From positions 709,748 through 773,747 of the forward strand of contig KL647306.1 of NCBI GenBank assembly GCA_000727475.1: DNA of 64,000 nucleotides, given 5' to 3'. This document shows, piece after piece, positions 36,217 through 47,439 of the stretch (positions are counted from its first letter, which is position 1; each line of letters starts with the position of its first letter). This stretch comes from Sarcocystis neurona (Eukaryota > Apicomplexa > Conoidasida > Eucoccidiorida > Sarcocystidae). Made by a program: the position numbers and the translations under genes. Under the pieces are notes generated by a model. That model did no database searches, had not been told where the DNA came from, and worked only from the letters and a program-made list of their open reading frames with translations.

Positions 36217-37746
36217 CTAAAACGCGGGAACCTGAAGTCAATACAGAGTCGCGTTCTTCAGCGACGGCAACTATTTTGTAAGACGATGTTTCGCCAGGAG
36301 AGCACACGGGATCTGCCGCACGCTCCTGAAGCTGTTCACTGCAAGATTCTGCTGTGGCACGTGCTTCTGGTGCACGAACTGCTCTTCTGCTGGCGCGCAA
36401 AAGAGGGCTTGTCCTGCTGTAGCACGAGACGACTGTGGAGCTTCTCAGCAGCTGCTGCAAGCTTTTGGCTTCCCCTGCTGCTGGGGAGGATGTCCGCTTC
36501 CTGCTACAGCGCGGGCCGCGAACGGGGCTCGACGACGGCACGTCTGCAGAGAGCCGTGTTGCTTTGATAGAAAAGAATGACGACGAAACGAGGCTCCAGG
36601 AATGCAGCGTGACGCTGCGGTTAGAGTTCACGCTGCAACTTAGCAAAACGCGACACACAAACGACAGCAACAGCCCTCTCTTCAAATTCTGTAGTGTCTT
36701 CTCCCCACCCGGGTGCGCCTTGCATCGCACAAAGAACTACTTTCCCTTCTGTTACACAAGAGGAAGTGAGTGCTGTGTGTTCAGGCAACCACGCACGTCC
36801 TGGCAAGTGCCTGAAGGCAGGGACGGGTCACACTACGATTTTGCATAATGTAAAATAGGTGTTTACCACACAGGCGTGTCGACAAATGTTTTCACACAGA
36901 CACAAACACTGGTAACTCTGCCTTAGCCTGCGGTATCCTGCGGTTTACGCGACGACGACGCTGATTCCCTGTCTGTAGCTACTGCGACACGAAGCGTACA
37001 AGGCAAATTCCCAGTTTAGCCAGCAAGTCGCGCCGTTTTGACGACGTCGCGTGTGCGCGCTGTTGATGCAGCAGAATAGATTCGGTGCCAGTGCTGCTGA
37101 CGCTGCAGATATGCGAAACGGAAACCCTTCGCACACGAATAGAAAAGGGTCGATAGGCTCACCCTCTAGTGCGCGTGAAACGTCAGTCAGCTGCCATTAT
37201 GAACTTGAATGTGTACTGATACTTGAAAACGCAAGCATATCTGGACGGTATATATGTATCGATAGTCATTCACGTTCGTTCGGACACCGAGAGGCAGACC
37301 ACCGCGAAGACGGGCCAAACGTGCATATGTGTGTATATGTGTGTGTGTGGGTGTCTGCGAGTTTGTGTGTGTGTGTGTGTGTGCGCGCAGTTCCTCGTGT
37401 TCTTTGACAAGCTGCATGCGTGGTGGGACGTGGGTAAAACTGCGTAAATAGGCAGAGGCACAAAACTTCTGTTTTGCCAGCGTAGTTCGACATTGCCAAA
37501 CACATTCCTGGATGCGAACTTGCCCGTTTGTCCGCATCAGGCGTGCATGCCTGCGTTGCAACCAGAACCCGCACAGTGTTCAGATGCCCGACGACAGGTC
37601 AGCGTTAACTGCAGTAGTAGTAGTCGGAACAGAAGCAGCGTGGCAAACAAAGCAGTTACGCAGAAAGACACAGCAGCCGTCCACGGTCTTCTTACCACAA
37701 TACTGCATCAATAAAGCATCACGGTTCGGGAGAATCGTTCGCATTC
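36217..37746. other. Transition to repeat-poor DNA, GT microsatellite
   Basis: The frame at 36230-36560 (minus) is the only coding-like stretch. A GT-rich microsatellite occupies about 37325-37385. The rest shows nothing supportable. Confidence 0.4.
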
Positions 37747-38557
37747 TTGGCGCAAGCAGAGCTGCCGCATGATCAAGTGACGGGAAACCAGGAGTCCTGC
37801 GAGGAGAGAGCTACCAAGAGCACAAGGTTGCGGCGGTTCAAAGAAAGCAAACGTCTAAAAAGACCATCCTCCTTCGACTGTGCATTGGGAAAGGTTTTGA
37901 GCAATGAAGCTCTTGTTCCTCGGTCGTCCTGGCACCCGTCCTTTCGTGACCAAACTAGTACTAATTTTCCTAGATTCTCACAAACAAAGTGCAGCCTGGA
38001 AAAAACAGGAAAACCTTCAGGAGGTGGGGCAAGGGAGCAATTCAAAGGAAGAAAACACTCCAAGCGTGCGGCACAGCCGGCCGCCAGCCAACGCCCCCAG
38101 CAAAAAATATACTGAAGAGGTGTGCTCGCAGCAGATGCAGCGGGAGAGGCGCGAACTCAAACGGAAAAGCCCACGAGCTGCAGCATACAGCGAAACGAGA
38201 ATTTTAAAGACGCAGAAACGTGAATTGGCGGATCATGTAGTTCGAAAGAGCCGCCGTTCCGACGGGGCGCCTGCATACAGGAGAGCACGGCACTATGTTG
38301 GAAAATTGACCTTCGGCGATGGTGGGTGTGGAACACGGAGGCATGTCCGACCAAGCAGCATAGAATGCTGCAATGCGCTGCAGTGGAGCAGCCATATTAT
38401 ATATGCGGGGAGGCGACGCGTAGCCCTGCGTGACGGAAAATACGCGTGCGCGCACGCGCGCTTGTCCCAACGTTATCACACGGCGCCGCCTGCGGAGCGC
38501 CTCACGAAATTGTACATAAAACTATGTTCACACATAAACTTCTGGGCCTCACCGTAA
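37747..38557 (+). CDS. Candidate basic hydrophilic protein, two overlapping frames
   Basis: A frame from about 37758 (after ggcgcaagcag) to 38115 reads as a Lys/Arg/Ser/Gln-rich protein without a Met start. An ATG at 37904 opens a second frame of 217 codons to 38557, also basic (QRERRELKRKSPRAAA). They overlap for 210 bp, so splicing must choose, or one is chance. Both strongly avoid stops and carry normal residue composition. No domain or signal is recognised. Confidence 0.3.
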
Positions 38558-39432
38558 TATCTGCTTCGCTAGATATCATGGTCACGCGCAGTTGTCGTAT
38601 AGCATGTGCTGAAGTATTTGGGGCTATCATGAGAAAATGGTGGTTTTGCTGACTGCAGGTACAGCGTACCGCCTTCGACGACCCTGGACGCCGACCGCCC
38701 CTGTGCAGCCCGGACTGTAACGTTGGATCAGTCGGTAGTGAGGAGAAGAAAAGGATGAGTCATTCGTTAGAAAGTAGTTTTCGTGTACGAGACTATGAAG
38801 TGTCTTTGCTACAGGGCAAGGTTGAAGACTGACGTCTCCGTGGAGAAAAATCTGCATCACACAGGGTCTGAACGGCTAGCTACGTATGTGAAACGGTGTA
38901 CGAGTGGACGTGCATGAAAATAGCAGAACCTGAGTCGTACACAATGAAGTCGGCCGCCGAAAGTTGAAGACAGGGACCGCACCTCCCGATACCTGTACGT
39001 CTATTTGAGACCCGGAGGTCTGCAAGCGCATACGTTCCGTACAGATAATCTTTGTGCGGCGGAGGTAGGCTGAGCGGTTCTCAGAAGAGATTTGCACACG
39101 CAAGTACGGCGTCGAGAGCCAACGACAGGCGCTGGGGTGCGTGGGGGGAAAGCGACTTCGCAGCTTCGACCCTATGTGACGAGGAGGCCGCCAAGAGCAT
39201 GCTAGTCGCCCTATATATACTCTTGAGCACAAACATGCGCAGCCAGTGCCGGAATAGAACAAGGACAGGAACACCAAAACACCAGAGACAACGACGAAGC
39301 GCGCCGTTCCTGCTGACAGTCGCGCCCTATCACACTGTTGAGGTGCACAGGAACTACAAATGGCTGTTGAAAAGATTTGAGAAAACCCAACAGTGAGTAG
39401 ACAGCAAGAACCCCCTCGTTTACTGTTTTGCG
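38558..39432. other. Intergenic, nothing seen
   Basis: No frame with a start and domain, no repeat and no hairpin of note. A 198-codon minus-strand frame (38876-39472) is Cys/Ser-rich without splice or homology support. Confidence 0.4.
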
Positions 39433-40827
39433 ATGGGGACTTGTGTGTCTGTATTGAGTTCGTCGGTGCCATATTCCGGTCAACCCTCGGCCGGGCTCAA
39501 CGCGGTGCGTAGTCAATCTCTGCCGGAATTTTTAAAATATGAAGTCTTAGCGGTACAGCACACCCAGACGCACGTGTTACAGGCCACCAGCAAGATACGA
39601 ACGAACGCGTACGGCACTATTGTCACACCTGATACGAATAAAGGGCTCTGGTATTCTTCAAAGCTCGTATGGGTTGCGAACACCCTTCGCGTGTGAACAC
39701 CGCGCATCTGTGTAGGCATGTGCAGACCTGTGGAACCGCGGAACTGGTGCTTATCTTGCAGTTCAGGGCAGCACATGTGGCCGATCGCACGCTTTTCTGG
39801 AGGCACTTTACTGGCGATATAGAGGCGGCAAAAACACACAATACTATCTCCTGTGTAGCCGAAGGGTGGTTACTTACGAACAGAGAAAAATTAGAAGCCA
39901 TGCACAACGGCGGTCAGCGCGACGTGGTATTTTCTGTAAAAACGCAGGTGGAACACAATTCCGCAGCTTGTGCCGTTGACGTTGCTTCTGCGTGCGTCAG
40001 CCGGTATAGCGTAAGCCTAGGCTTGTCAAAAATGCTATTACTAAACAGAAAGCCGATGACCACCGAGCTACCAGAGGTGAGAGTGTAAACCTGGGCTTAT
40101 TCTTGGGTTCACAGGCATAGCATGTCTCAAATTCTCACACACCTGACAGTACCATTTTAGGGCCCTGCGGCTGTAGACGCAGAGGAAGTTATCAGAGGAC
40201 TTTTTTTATCTTGTACATGCGTGCATCTTCGTATGTATGCAGCGGTGCAGCAGAACACGTATAAAGGGTGGTGGGGGTTCACGCGCGAAGACGGATGCGC
40301 ACATCTGCCCGACGAAACCATAAAAATGACAAAGTGATCAGTTCCAGTATATACATAGAAATCAACACCATGTGGATGACACAGATCAACACGTATATCC
40401 ACCTTTTATCACCGCAAATACATGCCTCGTGTGCCACCATTCGATGTAGAGCGACACAAAGAATGAAGGCGAGTGTCCTTGGTGGAAGTATGCTGTAGAA
40501 CGGCGTACACGTAGCTGTACAGCACTTTCACGGTGGGATGTTGATTTTTTGTGCCATCTCAGCCCCGTGGGGAAAGTTCGGTGTGCATCTCGCGCAAGCT
40601 AACAGGATAAAGTGTATTGTCTGTCGGCTGTAAGCTTCAGTGTTGAAGTGCAATAAAGAAAGCTACCACAGACGGTGCGACATATCTTCTCATGCTGGCT
40701 CTCTTCGTATCTCTTGTCATTCGTCTCTGGTTTGGTGCAAGTGAAGACGTCCAAGTCTCGCGTGGCAACATCTGAGTGCTTACGCGCTACCTCTAATAAC
40801 ACTGCATCTGACGCCAAATGCCTACAG
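39433..40827 (+). CDS. Candidate multi-exon gene with N-myristoylation-type start
   Basis: An ATG at 39433 gives MGTCVS, the Gly2-x-Cys4-x-Ser6 pattern of N-myristoylated and palmitoylated proteins. A donor follows at CTC AAC GCG|gtgcgt. A second exon is bounded by ctcctgtgtag and CCA GAG|gtgaga (39859-40076) and reads EGWLLTNREKLEAMHNGG and VDVASACVSRYSVSLGL. A third (40742-40827) lies between a pyrimidine-rich acceptor and CTA CAG|gtacaa. Phases of the three do not all match, so the model is incomplete. No domain is recognised. A possible last exon is at 43189-43540. Confidence 0.35.
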
Positions 40828-41614
40828 GTACAAATACGCGTCTATGTGCATATAGATATGCCGCACACATGTGTACGTGTGTTTGCTCTTATGTGCGCAT
40901 ATGTATGCCTATGCGTACACGGCAGAGACGACATATTCTGTCACCCCGAGTTCAGTGTGAGCCTACGCAAGAGCACTCGCGCACCAGTTAATCCTCACCA
41001 GTGTGCGAGTAGTCCGTATCTCCTCAAAGAAGGACCGTCTAATCGTGCGACCTAAACTACATATATTGATGTGATCACACACTTACAGAGGAGAAGACCC
41101 GCACACACGTAATCGGAATCATATGTATACACTGGTGGAGCAATGTGGCCGCACACTAGACCGTTATCCCGTCTCTACTTCATCGGTAACGAGGCAGAGG
41201 CCAACAAGCATGTTTGCTCTGACAGCTGAAGAAGATTGTCCCCCTCGCGCAGGTGTCCTCTAATGTTCTGTACTTTTGCCGCCCTGATGCGTTCAGATCC
41301 TTCCAGCCTTTGTACGTAAGCACTAACCTTCCGTACATTTGACGCACTTACGCATTCTGATCTTTTGATCCTCTGTGTTTAAACCTACAGGTAAATTGTT
41401 TCCTCCATGGCGAGTATTAGTCTCCCAAGCCTGTGTAAATATCCTCTCCTACACATCGGCTTTTATAACACACATACACGAATATTCCCGCACAACAGTA
41501 TTCAAACCGTCTAATCTCTGTCAACAGGTGTGGAAGAGGAAGGGTGGAGGAAAGGACACATGCACTTCGCGGCGCTTTTTCTCCCCCACACGGATACATA
41601 CGTAAGTATTCGAC

Positions 41615-41738
41615 ACACTTACAAACAATCACAAAAGCACATGCATATTGGTGACCGTCGGCACAAAGTATTCCATACACTTACAAACAATCACAGAAGC
41701 ACATGCATGTTGGTGATCGTCGGCGCAGAGGCCTTACC
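41615..41738. repeat. 62-bp tandem duplication
   Basis: Two copies starting at 41615 and 41677 share acacttacaaacaatcaca, agcacatgcat, ttggtga and cgtcggc with few changes. Confidence 0.8.
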
Positions 41739-42082
41739 TGATACTTTCAGCTGCACCGGCCACATGATTCCACCATCTAAATATATCTACAAATCCATCC
41801 GTGCATCTTTACGCGCGCTATATGGGCGTATATCTCTGTCCACCCCGGCACATGCGTACACGTGTGTATACAGTTATGTACGTGTACATATGTATATGTG
41901 TAAGTACGTGTATATACATACTTTTTTTTTCCTGCGTGCCTCCCGCCAACAGGATAACTGATACACTCTGGTGAGCGCTCCACCGACTGGTGCCCTTTCA
42001 TTACTCTATACGCATCCGCATGCTGCAAACCTGATACATGATTTTGTGCGCATAAACGTGGCTACTGGATGGCTACATGCCC

Positions 42083-42434
42083 GTCGTCGTCTGCTGGCGT
42101 TTCTCTCGCCGCGACCACCTCCGTTGCGACAGCATTCGTGTTTACTGTTTCCACTAGTTCCATTCTTTTCTTCTTACTTCTCTGCTTCGGACTTCTTTTA
42201 TGTCGATAATAATGCGATGACACACACCGTCGTGCGGTAGGCACTTTCATATCAGCCTGTCGTCATCCGCTGGCGTTTCTCTTGCCGTGACCACCTCCGT
42301 TGCGACAGCATTCGTGTTTACTGTTTCCACTAGTTCCATTCTTTTCTTCTTACTTCTCTGCTTCGGACTTCTTTTATGTCGATAATAATGCGGTGACACA
42401 CACCGTCGTGCGGTACGCACTTTCATATCAGGAG
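42083..42434. repeat. 176-bp tandem duplication, two near-identical copies
   Basis: Copy 1 is 42083-42258 and copy 2 is 42259-42434. Only a few substitutions separate them (for example ctcgccgcgacc versus cttgccgtgacc, gatgaca versus ggtgaca). Each contains cgacagcattcgtgtttac and ttttatgtcgataataatg. The high identity implies a recent event. No gene is recognised in the unit. Confidence 0.9.
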
Positions 42435-43188
42435 TTCCTTCGGGAGGCACGTATTTCGGTGTACATAGCTTCCTCCAAGTAGTTCGTACTCCAGACAGAT
42501 TTCTGCGCGTAGTGAAGGCAGAAGAGGATCCCTCAGCAAAATTTTAAATCCTTACTTCTGCAGCAGCGGGAGTCTTCCCACGCACAGTGTGTGTAAATTA
42601 TTCGCTCGCAGAACTTCGTAGCATGCAGCTATTCAGTTTTGGTCATTCTTGCCTTCTTCCCCTCTGTCACTGTCCGTCGACCGTAAATTATTCATCGGAT
42701 ATGCTTTCCAGGTACTTTTCCTGCCTGCAGGTGTCAGTCTGTCCGCCTGCACTGACAGTGTTTTTTTGTGGAAGCACTTCTCATCGTTGCTTCGCTCTCA
42801 GGGCACCGTGTTTAATGTGGCTTTTCTGCTTGTTCCTTTGTGCCTCTCGTATATTCCTAATTCCCACAGGCAGCTATCGAATCATTCTTAGGTCGTCTTT
42901 GACCACTCTTTTCCCGCGCTTCCTAAAATAATTGCTCACGTGTTACATGTGTGTGCCTGTATGTGTCACCTTGTTCTGGCTGATGCTTCTTTCTCCAGCT
43001 TTCACGTGTGTTCTGTATCCCCATTCACGTCAGCGGCATTCAACGGCCTTGCGTTCAGCAGGACGTTCTGTGTTGGTGCCGTGTACACGTATTTCTAGGT
43101 GCCCCGGTGGTCGTTCGTGTGTTGTCTATTCAAGTACGACCTCCACCGTTCAGACCTGCACGAGCTCCTGCACTTTGCAACGTTGCAG

Positions 43189-43540
43189 TCTCATGTTTCA
43201 ATCTAAACATGCGGAATTCACGTCCAGGTGCAAGCTTCACTTGCGTGGAGCTGCAAAATTTGCGGAACTGGCATTTTTTCTCGATTCTGCACACAATAGT
43301 GTGGTGCTTGAGCAGGCACTAAGCGTGCCGTCGAGTTTGTCGCCGTTGACTCGCCATAAGCCTATTTTCCCCGGAAGAAAGCAGCACATATCCATCCCCC
43401 GTCTCCTCCTCGGGCAAGCCGAGGTGGCACGCAGTTTAGAGCCCGTGTACATCCCAACCCTTTCGCCAGTGCAAGCAACTTCATGCCGACGTCCCTGCGC
43501 GTACCCATTACGCAGAATAAGTCAAGTTCGGCGTAAATAA
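43189..43540 (+). CDS. Candidate terminal exon, unrecognised protein
   Basis: After cgttgcag the frame is open for 116 codons to a TAA, reading LRGAAKFAELAFFLDSAHN and then RLLLGQAEVARSLEPVYIP with a basic C-terminus. The frame continues upstream as a Ser/Cys-rich stretch to 42932, which looks less like protein. It may end the plus-strand gene that starts near 39.4 kb. No domain is recognised. Confidence 0.35.
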
Positions 43541-43965
43541 AGGTCAGTTTAGAGGGCTGATCAGACGTGTGATCTGCATGTATATCTGCGTGTACTCCCG
43601 CGTACGTTTGTGCGTACGTGTCGCACCGCGGCTGGAAGACTGTACTGTTGCCTACCTGCACAAGGACAAATTCCGCTTCTGTACTCTTCTTTTTTTTTGC
43701 GTTAAACTGCTTCAGGATACCAAGTGACGTTTTTGTATGTCTGTAGAGTACACAGGGGACTCATGCGGATACAGGGATTAAGACGTACCTGGTACCATAC
43801 AGCAGATACACGTACGCAAGCGAGTGTACATGGCGCCCTGTGGCCCGACAGTAACGAAGTTCATATATCTGTATGTTCTTCCGCCTGACCACGTATAGAC
43901 GATGATAGAAATTGACCTGTGTGCGAAGCTGCTTACGCGTGAAGGCCTACGTGTAGTCCGGCAGT

Positions 43966-45471
43966 ATGATGAACAGCGGTGTTATAAGTAAAGAGCTGCG
44001 TCGTGCAGCCTCTCGAGATATTTCACTTCACAGCGCTGCTACTGCGGGCGCCTCTTTTTCTCGGTCCTGTTTACTTCCTTCACCCGTGTGTTCTTCCCCC
44101 CCATCTCTCTCTCTCGTCCCTGTTCTGCCGAAACCTGCAGGAGCTGTAGGTGACGTCTCTGCCTTTGCGTGCTGCCCCTTCCATCTGCCGCCGAGAGAAC
44201 CTTCTCTTGCAGCAGGAGAAACTTCCATCAAAAGCACGCAAAAGTGGATTTTTCTTCGTAAAAAGAAAAACTCCCTTCCTGGTAACGCTGTTTCTTATGT
44301 TTGTAAACGTCTTCACGATTCGTCTAGCGTGTCTGTTCTGGTGGATATGCGTTTTGCCTGCGTTTTCTCTCGTCGTTTTTTTTCTTCCTCGTCTTTGCCG
44401 CTGTCTGCTGCTTCTCAATCTTCCCATACGAAAACACCTGTGATCCACACTCCTGCTGCTGTCCGTGCCCGGCGTTGTGGTCGTACGTCCCGGCGCCCAT
44501 CTGCCTCCTCTTTCGCTTCTGCTTCTTATTCCTCTGCTGCTCCGGCGCCTTCTGCTGCTTTCTCTGCTGCTGGTGGTGCTGGAGGGACACCGCCGGCTGA
44601 TGCTTCGCCCGCATCCTCTTCCACAACCACTTCTCCGACCGCTCCCGCTTCTCTACCAGTTTTACCTGCTACGTCCCCCTCTGCGGCCACCTCCCGTGGT
44701 GGAGAAGAGCTGCAGTCGTTCTTTGCACGTGCGGAGCTGCTGGCACACCTGCTGCACTCGCGGCTGGCCCTGCCGCTGCTGTATCCGTTCAACAGCGGAG
44801 GAGGCCTCACACATCCCCTCGAACAACCTCAGACCCACCGTGTTCATTCTTCTCCGTCTTCTTTTCCCCATGCCTTTGCTGATTCTTCCAGCGTAGTCGG
44901 CGGCGGCGCATCCTCTGCGCAGGCGGCTCGGCAGCGACAACCAGGGGGAGATGCAGCCCCAGAGGGGCAGCAGCAACGGACCGCAATAACTTCTCGCTGG
45001 AGTCGCTCTGCAGTGCTGCTGGGACTGGCGCATGTAACGCCGCTGGTGCTAGCAGCAACAAAAGTGGCAAATCTTCTCAAAATGGCTCACGCACTCTCGT
45101 ATTACACTGGCCAAGCTGCTGCAGCCAGGCAGCAACACGACCAGCAGAGGACCGTCCAGCTCGCCTTCACAAAGCAGCAACTGCTGGACTCGTCTGCAAC
45201 CGGCAGCAACGGTAGCCCCCCCAAAACCGAAGACGGATTGTCCGAAGGGCCTACTCTTCCGCAGGGGACACTGAAGCAAGCGCAGCCGGGAGAGCAGCAG
45301 ATACCTCCCTGTAGTGCTGGAAGAAAGATATCCCCTGCAAGAAGAAGGAAGCACCAATCGCTGACGTATCATCCCTCCATGCGATCGTGCGTTCACTTCC
45401 TGCGCCCGCAGCTCTGGCGAGTCTTGAAACCAGGAGATGAACACCGCACGAAACACTTAGGTTGGAGGTGA
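43966..45471 (+). CDS. Ser/Ala-rich protein, possibly mitochondrial (single exon)
   Basis: The open frame from ATG 43966 has 501 codons. A second ATG at 44347 gives 374 residues starting MRFACVFSRRFFSSSSLPLS, an Arg/Ser/Phe-rich, acid-free stretch typical of mitochondrial targeting peptides. The DNA before it (44050-44110) is pyrimidine-rich like a leader, so 44347 may be the real start. Then follow an Ala/Ser/Pro-rich region, a conserved-looking helical part (LQSFFARAELLAHLLHSRL), and a hydrophobic segment (AVLLGLAHVTPLVLAATKVA) that could be one membrane helix. The C-terminus is basic. No family is recognised. The length without stops and the true starts support a gene. Mitochondrial location is an inference from the N-terminus only. 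Confidence 0.6.
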   Translation: MMNSGVISKELRRAASRDISLHSAATAGASFSRSCLLPSPVCSSPPSLSLVPVLPKPAGAVGDVSAFACCPFHLPPREPSLAAGETSIKSTQKWIFLRKKKNSLPGNAVSYVCKRLHDSSSVSVLVDMRFACVFSRRFFSSSSLPLSAASQSSHTKTPVIHTPAAVRARRCGRTSRRPSASSFASASYSSAAPAPSAAFSAAGGAGGTPPADASPASSSTTTSPTAPASLPVLPATSPSAATSRGGEELQSFFARAELLAHLLHSRLALPLLYPFNSGGGLTHPLEQPQTHRVHSSPSSFPHAFADSSSVVGGGASSAQAARQRQPGGDAAPEGQQQRTAITSRWSRSAVLLGLAHVTPLVLAATKVANLLKMAHALSYYTGQAAAARQQHDQQRTVQLAFTKQQLLDSSATGSNGSPPKTEDGLSEGPTLPQGTLKQAQPGEQQIPPCSAGRKISPARRRKHQSLTYHPSMRSCVHFLRPQLWRVLKPGDEHRTKHLGWR

Positions 45472-46656
45472 AATCACAATGCTGCTACCTTATGTGCTCT
45501 GCCATAGATAGATGTCCACCGGTCTTTTTTACATGTGTGTGTGTCTGGATAAACATAGTTCTGGCGGCACACGTACTAAGAAGTGCACACGCCCCCCAAG
45601 TGCACTGAGAGAGTTGCGCTAGTGCTGGAGTGGGTGTCTGCATACACACCTAGGAAAGGCGTGTCTATATTTTGTAGTGACGTTTCGCGTTGGCCGGCTG
45701 GCTCGTGCTGACGTATGGGTCTGCTGCAGCAAATGTTAAACACATGAATCCGCACTTCAGGAGTGGCGCACGGCGTATCACCGTGACTGCACACGCAGGC
45801 GAGTATGCAAGTACGCAGTGAGTTCACGACGTGCATCAGGTGCCTCTGCAGACGGTTGCGCCGGTTCCAAGAAACGGAAAACGGGGCGGCGTCGCGTTCG
45901 AGAAAGGGTGCTGGCGCCGTGTGGAGACTCAGAACAAAAGTGCGTGATACGCGTGCAGGTGCGTAGCAGGTGAAAATCGCGAGGGGTCGTCTGAATGTCT
46001 GCTCGTGGTGGCTAATTCTTACACGCACGTGGGAACACGTTTACAAGCAGTTAGTTTCCTCTTGATAGGAGAAAACTCGTAAAAACTACGCCAGACGCAA
46101 CGTCGTGTTTAGCCGTAGATCAGTACGTGTACATCCTGTGCCGACGTGCCCTACGTGAGGGGCAGATGCGCCCAATGTGCAAGTCTGTATACATACAAGT
46201 GCACCTATTCGTATGTATACATGTTGTCACGTCTATTTGTGGACGCACGTATCCCGACGTCGTTGCAGAATTATCGTTACTCGGGGGATCAGCTGCGCAG
46301 TGGTCAGTCACCTCTAGTGACAGGCATACGCACTGCTGTTTCTTGATGCCTGGTGAGGCGCAGACTGCGTTAATATTTGCTTGTTCGTCCATCCAAGCCT
46401 GAGTAAAAAGGTTCGTGTTCTCAGTGCAAACACAGAGGTCCGCGATGCTGGGAATACCCTGCCCAGCACAGCGCATCTGCGTTTCATGAAAACCGACGCT
46501 TTCGATTATACGTGAATAGAGACTCACGAATATGTACACCACGGTGCCCGTCTTTGTGCAAACAAATATATATGTACAGTGTGAGGTTCCGCACCATTTG
46601 CACGTTAAGCCTGTACTCTCAGACAGGCACGAGCTCGATTCCTTCTCGTTCCACAG
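45472..46656. other. Intergenic, nothing firm
   Basis: The minus-strand frame 45576-46028 lacks a domain. A short plus-strand stretch near 46260-46320 could be an exon of the following gene, but has no clear boundaries. Confidence 0.4.
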
Positions 46657-47439
46657 GGGCGCTGATAGTTCTGGGTCGTTAAAAGGTGACCCTGTGCAGT
46701 TCGGCTGCGCTGGAAAAATGTTAGCAGAACATGTGTCTACCAGGTACGTAAGTAGCTTATGGACTGGCTCGGCCTCCGGACTTCATTTGTTTCCAGTAGA
46801 AAAAGCAACTTCTTAACTCCAAACTCTGCGTGCGGGACACAGCGGCAACAGCTCGAAGGCCGTTTGACGTGCCAGACGGTATGGTGTGGCGTGGCCAGAT
46901 CAATGGAAAGCAGCTGCTGAAAAAGCTGGACATCGTGTGACTGTAGCGCTCGTCAGAAGTTCACGCTACGTTTGCAACACACAGGGTCCACATACACAAC
47001 ATTGTGTATATGTACGTGTGCATCTATGTGTATACGCCTCCACAGATGTATACCCTTACATGTATAGATTTCCATCTGTACACTGAAAGGCGTGCGTCAA
47101 GAAGTCGCAAGGTGTTATGTGTGCTGAAAATCACCCCAGTAGTGCAGTGACGTACTTTCGGAGCTCGGACGTCGGAACTAGCAGAAGCAGGCATGAATAT
47201 CGAGAGGCTCCAGTGGTGTCCGAGATGCGTTCATGTGCTCACAAAAACAAGTGGCTGGTGGAGCGACATGTCGTGATTCCATGTCGGCTCTGCCGTCGTC
47301 ATTTGCGCCTGAGAAACTCGTGGTGTATCGAAATTCTGCAACTGAAGAAGACGAGAGCGTACTGCTAGAGATTATCCGTGGTGGGGAATTACACAAGCAC
47401 TCGGCTCTACACAGTGATGTCCTTCGTTCACGGGGCTGA
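46657..47439 (+). CDS. Candidate multi-exon gene, unrecognised
   Basis: Exon a (46657-46743) has a strong acceptor (cttctcgttccacag) and donor (ACC AG|gtacgtaagt) and reads SLKGDPVQFGCAGKMLAEHV. Exon b (46797-46878) follows after a 53-bp intron ending catttgtttccag, restores the frame (AG|T), and ends ACG|gtatgg. A terminal exon (47214-47439) reads ALPSSFAPEKLVVYRNSATE and EEDESVLLEIIRGGEL to a TGA. The phase between b and the last exon does not match, so an exon is missing. Another open stretch at about 47700-47915 (VTDISVDVCGDRIQCTY) may be an alternative 3' exon. No domain is recognised. Confidence 0.4.
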
